From the NCBI GenBank assembly GCA_947459635.1, contig CANHEA010000021.1, forward strand, positions 1 through 35,363: a stretch of DNA of 35,363 nt, written 5' to 3'. The position numbers were made by a program, and so were the translations under genes. The notes beneath the pieces were generated by a model. The model ran no database searches. It had not been told where the DNA came from and saw only the letters and a program-made list of their open reading frames with translations. Below, one piece after another: positions 33,492 to 35,363 of the stretch. Origin of the DNA: Flavobacteriaceae bacterium (GTDB lineage Bacteria; Bacteroidota; Bacteroidia; Flavobacteriales; Flavobacteriaceae). The number at the start of each line of letters is the position of its first letter. Position 1 is the stretch's first letter.

Positions 33492-35363
33492 TTATCTCTT
33501 CAAAGCGAAATGCGACCTAAATTCTTTGTCTTGACCATTTTCTTTATAAAACACTTTAAACCAATAATCATCGCCAGGCAATGAGCTGCCATTATATTTC
33601 CCATCCCAACCTTCACCTTGGGTGGAAATTTGCTTGATCAATTTACCAAAGCGATCAAATATATAAATGTAAGCCTCTGTTTGGTCGGCGATTTCAAATA
33701 TATTCCAGGTGTCATTATAGCCATCTTCATTTGGAGTAAAGAACTTTGGAAAGTTGACGATTCTAAAATTGGCGTCTGCGGTTCCACATCCGAATTTATC
33801 TTTCACCGTAACGGTATGCTCCCCTGAGAACAAAGCCAAAAAGTAATTATTCGTTTGAAATGGCCCTGAATCTAATTGGTACAAATATTCTCCTGGCGGC
33901 TGTACACTTACAACCACCTCTTGATTATCTGCAAAATAGGTAGTTTGTGATGTAGTTACTGAACTTGGCGCCAATGAAGGTACAATCGTGGCATTTTGTG
34001 TGTCATAGCAATTCGTGGTAAGATTCGTTACCTTAACGCTATAAGGTCCAGGAACTGTAGCTAAATAACTATTGCCTGTTTCTCCTGCGATAACTCCATT
34101 GATGTCCGACCATTCAAAACTATATTGGGATGTACTTAAATTTGTGGTTAATGTATAATCCGATATTGGATTACCAGACGGGTCAACACAGATATAGCCA
34201 TCTTGTGGTAAATTAATCACTGGAAGTGGATTAACATTAATAGTGCCTGTCAAACTTGCCGTTCCACATCCGCCTAAAGTTCTTATGATATAAGTGAAAG
34301 TGCCCGATTCTCTTGTGACACCATTGATGGTAAAGGTCTTTGTAATGGAATTATAACTTCCTTGAATACCCTCAGGAACTGTCCCTGCCACCAGCGATGC
34401 CCCTGTTGCTCCATTGCCTAAGAGGTAAGTTATCGGCAGTATCGGATCGTTGATACAAACCGTTTGTGAAGCCGTTTGAGTCGGACTCACCAATGCGATT
34501 GTAACATCTGGATTGATGGTAATGGTACCATTTAGAGAATCTACCCCACAACCTCCAACGGTGGTCACCACATAAGGATAAGTAGCTACAACTGAACTCG
34601 AACCTGAGATTGTTAAAACACCTCCTGCATAAACTCCTGTAACTCCTGGTGGCAATCCCGTTACAATGACACTAGTTGGATTATTCTCGGCTCTATAGGT
34701 TATCGGATCAATTAGCTCATTGATACAAGCGCTCTGAAAAGTCGTACTTGTCGGAGAGGTTGGAATCAAACGAACATCTGGAGAAACTACTAACACGCCA
34801 CTCAGAGAAGAAAACGAGCATCCTCCTGTGGTAGTAACCACAAAAGGGAATGTTCCAGACTCCAAGGCGGTTCCGCTAATGGTTAAAACTCCCGCTGTAA
34901 AAATAGGATTCACTCCTAGTGGTAAATCTCCAGAGGTAATCGATGCCCCTAATGCGCCATTGCCAATGGTATAAGAAAATGGCGTGATGTTATTGTTGAT
35001 ACAAAGTGTTTGTGTACTCACCCCTGAGGTTAATGCGATACTAGCCGTTGGCAAAATAGTCACACTAGCCAAACTACTATCGTTCACACAAGGAGCTGTC
35101 CCGAGTAAAGTGTAGGTAAATGTGCTAGAGCTAGCTCCCACAGTTGGAACAAATGTACCAGCTATTGCATTGAATATTCCTCCGGTTCCTGAACTTCTTG
35201 TCCAAGTACCTCCGGGTTGTTCTCCAATGATTAATGAGTATAAATCAATGGTGGTGGTGGCACTCTCGCAAACTATTTGTGGCGCTCCATCTACTCCTGC
35301 ATTAGGCTGGTTGTTGATATTCACCAAAGCAACACTACTATCATTCACACAAGGTAAAACCCC
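33492..35363 (-). CDS. T9SS type B-sorted PKD-like repeat protein (5' part missing)
   Basis: The frame stays open to the right edge (codons for GVLPCVNDSS precede base 35344), so the true start lies outside; at least 623 residues are seen. Three repeats of about 90 residues (about 34220-35040) share CIN near the start, a GLPPGVTGVY-like and LTISG core, and VVTTxGGC near the end, resembling PKD-like domains. A different repeat type precedes them (PCVNDSS recurs). The last about 85 residues (FPKFFTPNEDGYNDTWNIF to HFALKR) are a gliding-motility-associated C-terminal domain, the type B signal of the type IX secretion system. The protein should be secreted, probably as a large surface adhesin-like protein. 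Confidence 0.93.
   Translation of the reverse strand, partial: GVLPCVNDSSVALVNINNQPNAGVDGAPQIVCESATTTIDLYSLIIGEQPGGTWTRSSGTGGIFNAIAGTFVPTVGASSSTFTYTLLGTAPCVNDSSLASVTILPTASIALTSGVSTQTLCINNNITPFSYTIGNGALGASITSGDLPLGVNPIFTAGVLTISGTALESGTFPFVVTTTGGCSFSSLSGVLVVSPDVRLIPTSPTSTTFQSACINELIDPITYRAENNPTSVIVTGLPPGVTGVYAGGVLTISGSSSVVATYPYVVTTVGGCGVDSLNGTITINPDVTIALVSPTQTASQTVCINDPILPITYLLGNGATGASLVAGTVPEGIQGSYNSITKTFTINGVTRESGTFTYIIRTLGGCGTASLTGTINVNPLPVINLPQDGYICVDPSGNPISDYTLTTNLSTSQYSFEWSDINGVIAGETGNSYLATVPGPYSVKVTNLTTNCYDTQNATIVPSLAPSSVTTSQTTYFADNQEVVVSVQPPGEYLYQLDSGPFQTNNYFLALFSGEHTVTVKDKFGCGTADANFRIVNFPKFFTPNEDGYNDTWNIFEIADQTEAYIYIFDRFGKLIKQISTQGEGWDGKYNGSSLPGDDYWFKVFYKENGQDKEFRSHFALKR

Noticed and set aside
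33492..35348. Complete gene starting at the GTG at 35348
   Set aside because: The open frame continues to the window edge with repeat-type residues (LPCVNDSS), so the gene is 5'-truncated by the window.

Overview
The window looks like a chromosomal segment of a Flavobacterium-like member of the Bacteroidetes (Flavobacteriaceae). The DNA is AT-rich and start codons lack Shine-Dalgarno sequences. Several genes are preceded by the Bacteroidetes -7 element TAnnTTTG. The proteins include lineage markers: a type IX secretion (T9SS) type B sorting domain ending in FALKR, a DUF5723-type outer-membrane protein, a DUF1573 protein and a DEFD variant of a DbpA-like helicase. No rRNA, tRNA, transposase, prophage gene or CRISPR array was seen.

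Region by region. 1-3756: the 3' end of an RluA-family pseudouridine synthase, a predicted outer-membrane barrel protein, an ALDH3-like aldehyde dehydrogenase and an unrecognised polytopic membrane protein. 3883-8808: a 1347-residue membrane hybrid histidine kinase followed closely by a YpfJ-like zinc metallopeptidase. 8854-12419: leftward PASTA protein and RluD-like synthase, then rightward D-Ala-D-Ala ligase (ddl) and phosphopantetheine adenylyltransferase (coaD). 12564-15636: leftward NUDIX protein and DEAD-box-type helicase, divergent from pyrE and an SRPBCC protein, with only 8 bp between the NUDIX and pyrE start codons. 15871-20788: a three-gene type I secretion set (C39-like ABC transporter, HlyD adaptor, TolC-like channel), convergent with birA. 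21607-23918: rsfS and ftsH, ended by a strong AT-rich hairpin. 24032-27124: a tight operon of LUD protein, cdsA, phosphatidylserine decarboxylase, acyl-CoA-binding protein and a lipoprotein-type superoxide dismutase. 27207-33287: valS (-), a DUF1573 protein (+), a retropepsin-like/PDZ protein (-) and a class I/II aminotransferase (+). 33492-end: the 3' part of a large T9SS-exported PKD-like repeat protein that runs off the right edge.

Most genes are ordinary housekeeping or envelope genes. The least explained structure is in the intergenic DNA. A hairpin repeat family occurs four times (10583, 11806, 29921, 33295). Its flanks are conserved while its central stem changes sequence but keeps pairing. 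Separate arrays of degenerate 8-bp units surround some of these hairpins, often as inverted arms. The other points worth attention are the C39-like domain of the exporter, which keeps Cys but has Arg where the catalytic His is expected; promoter boxes placed so that pyrE and the helicase would have leaderless mRNAs; and a lipoprotein superoxide dismutase inside a phospholipid-synthesis operon.

All names come from reading motifs by eye. No database search was run.
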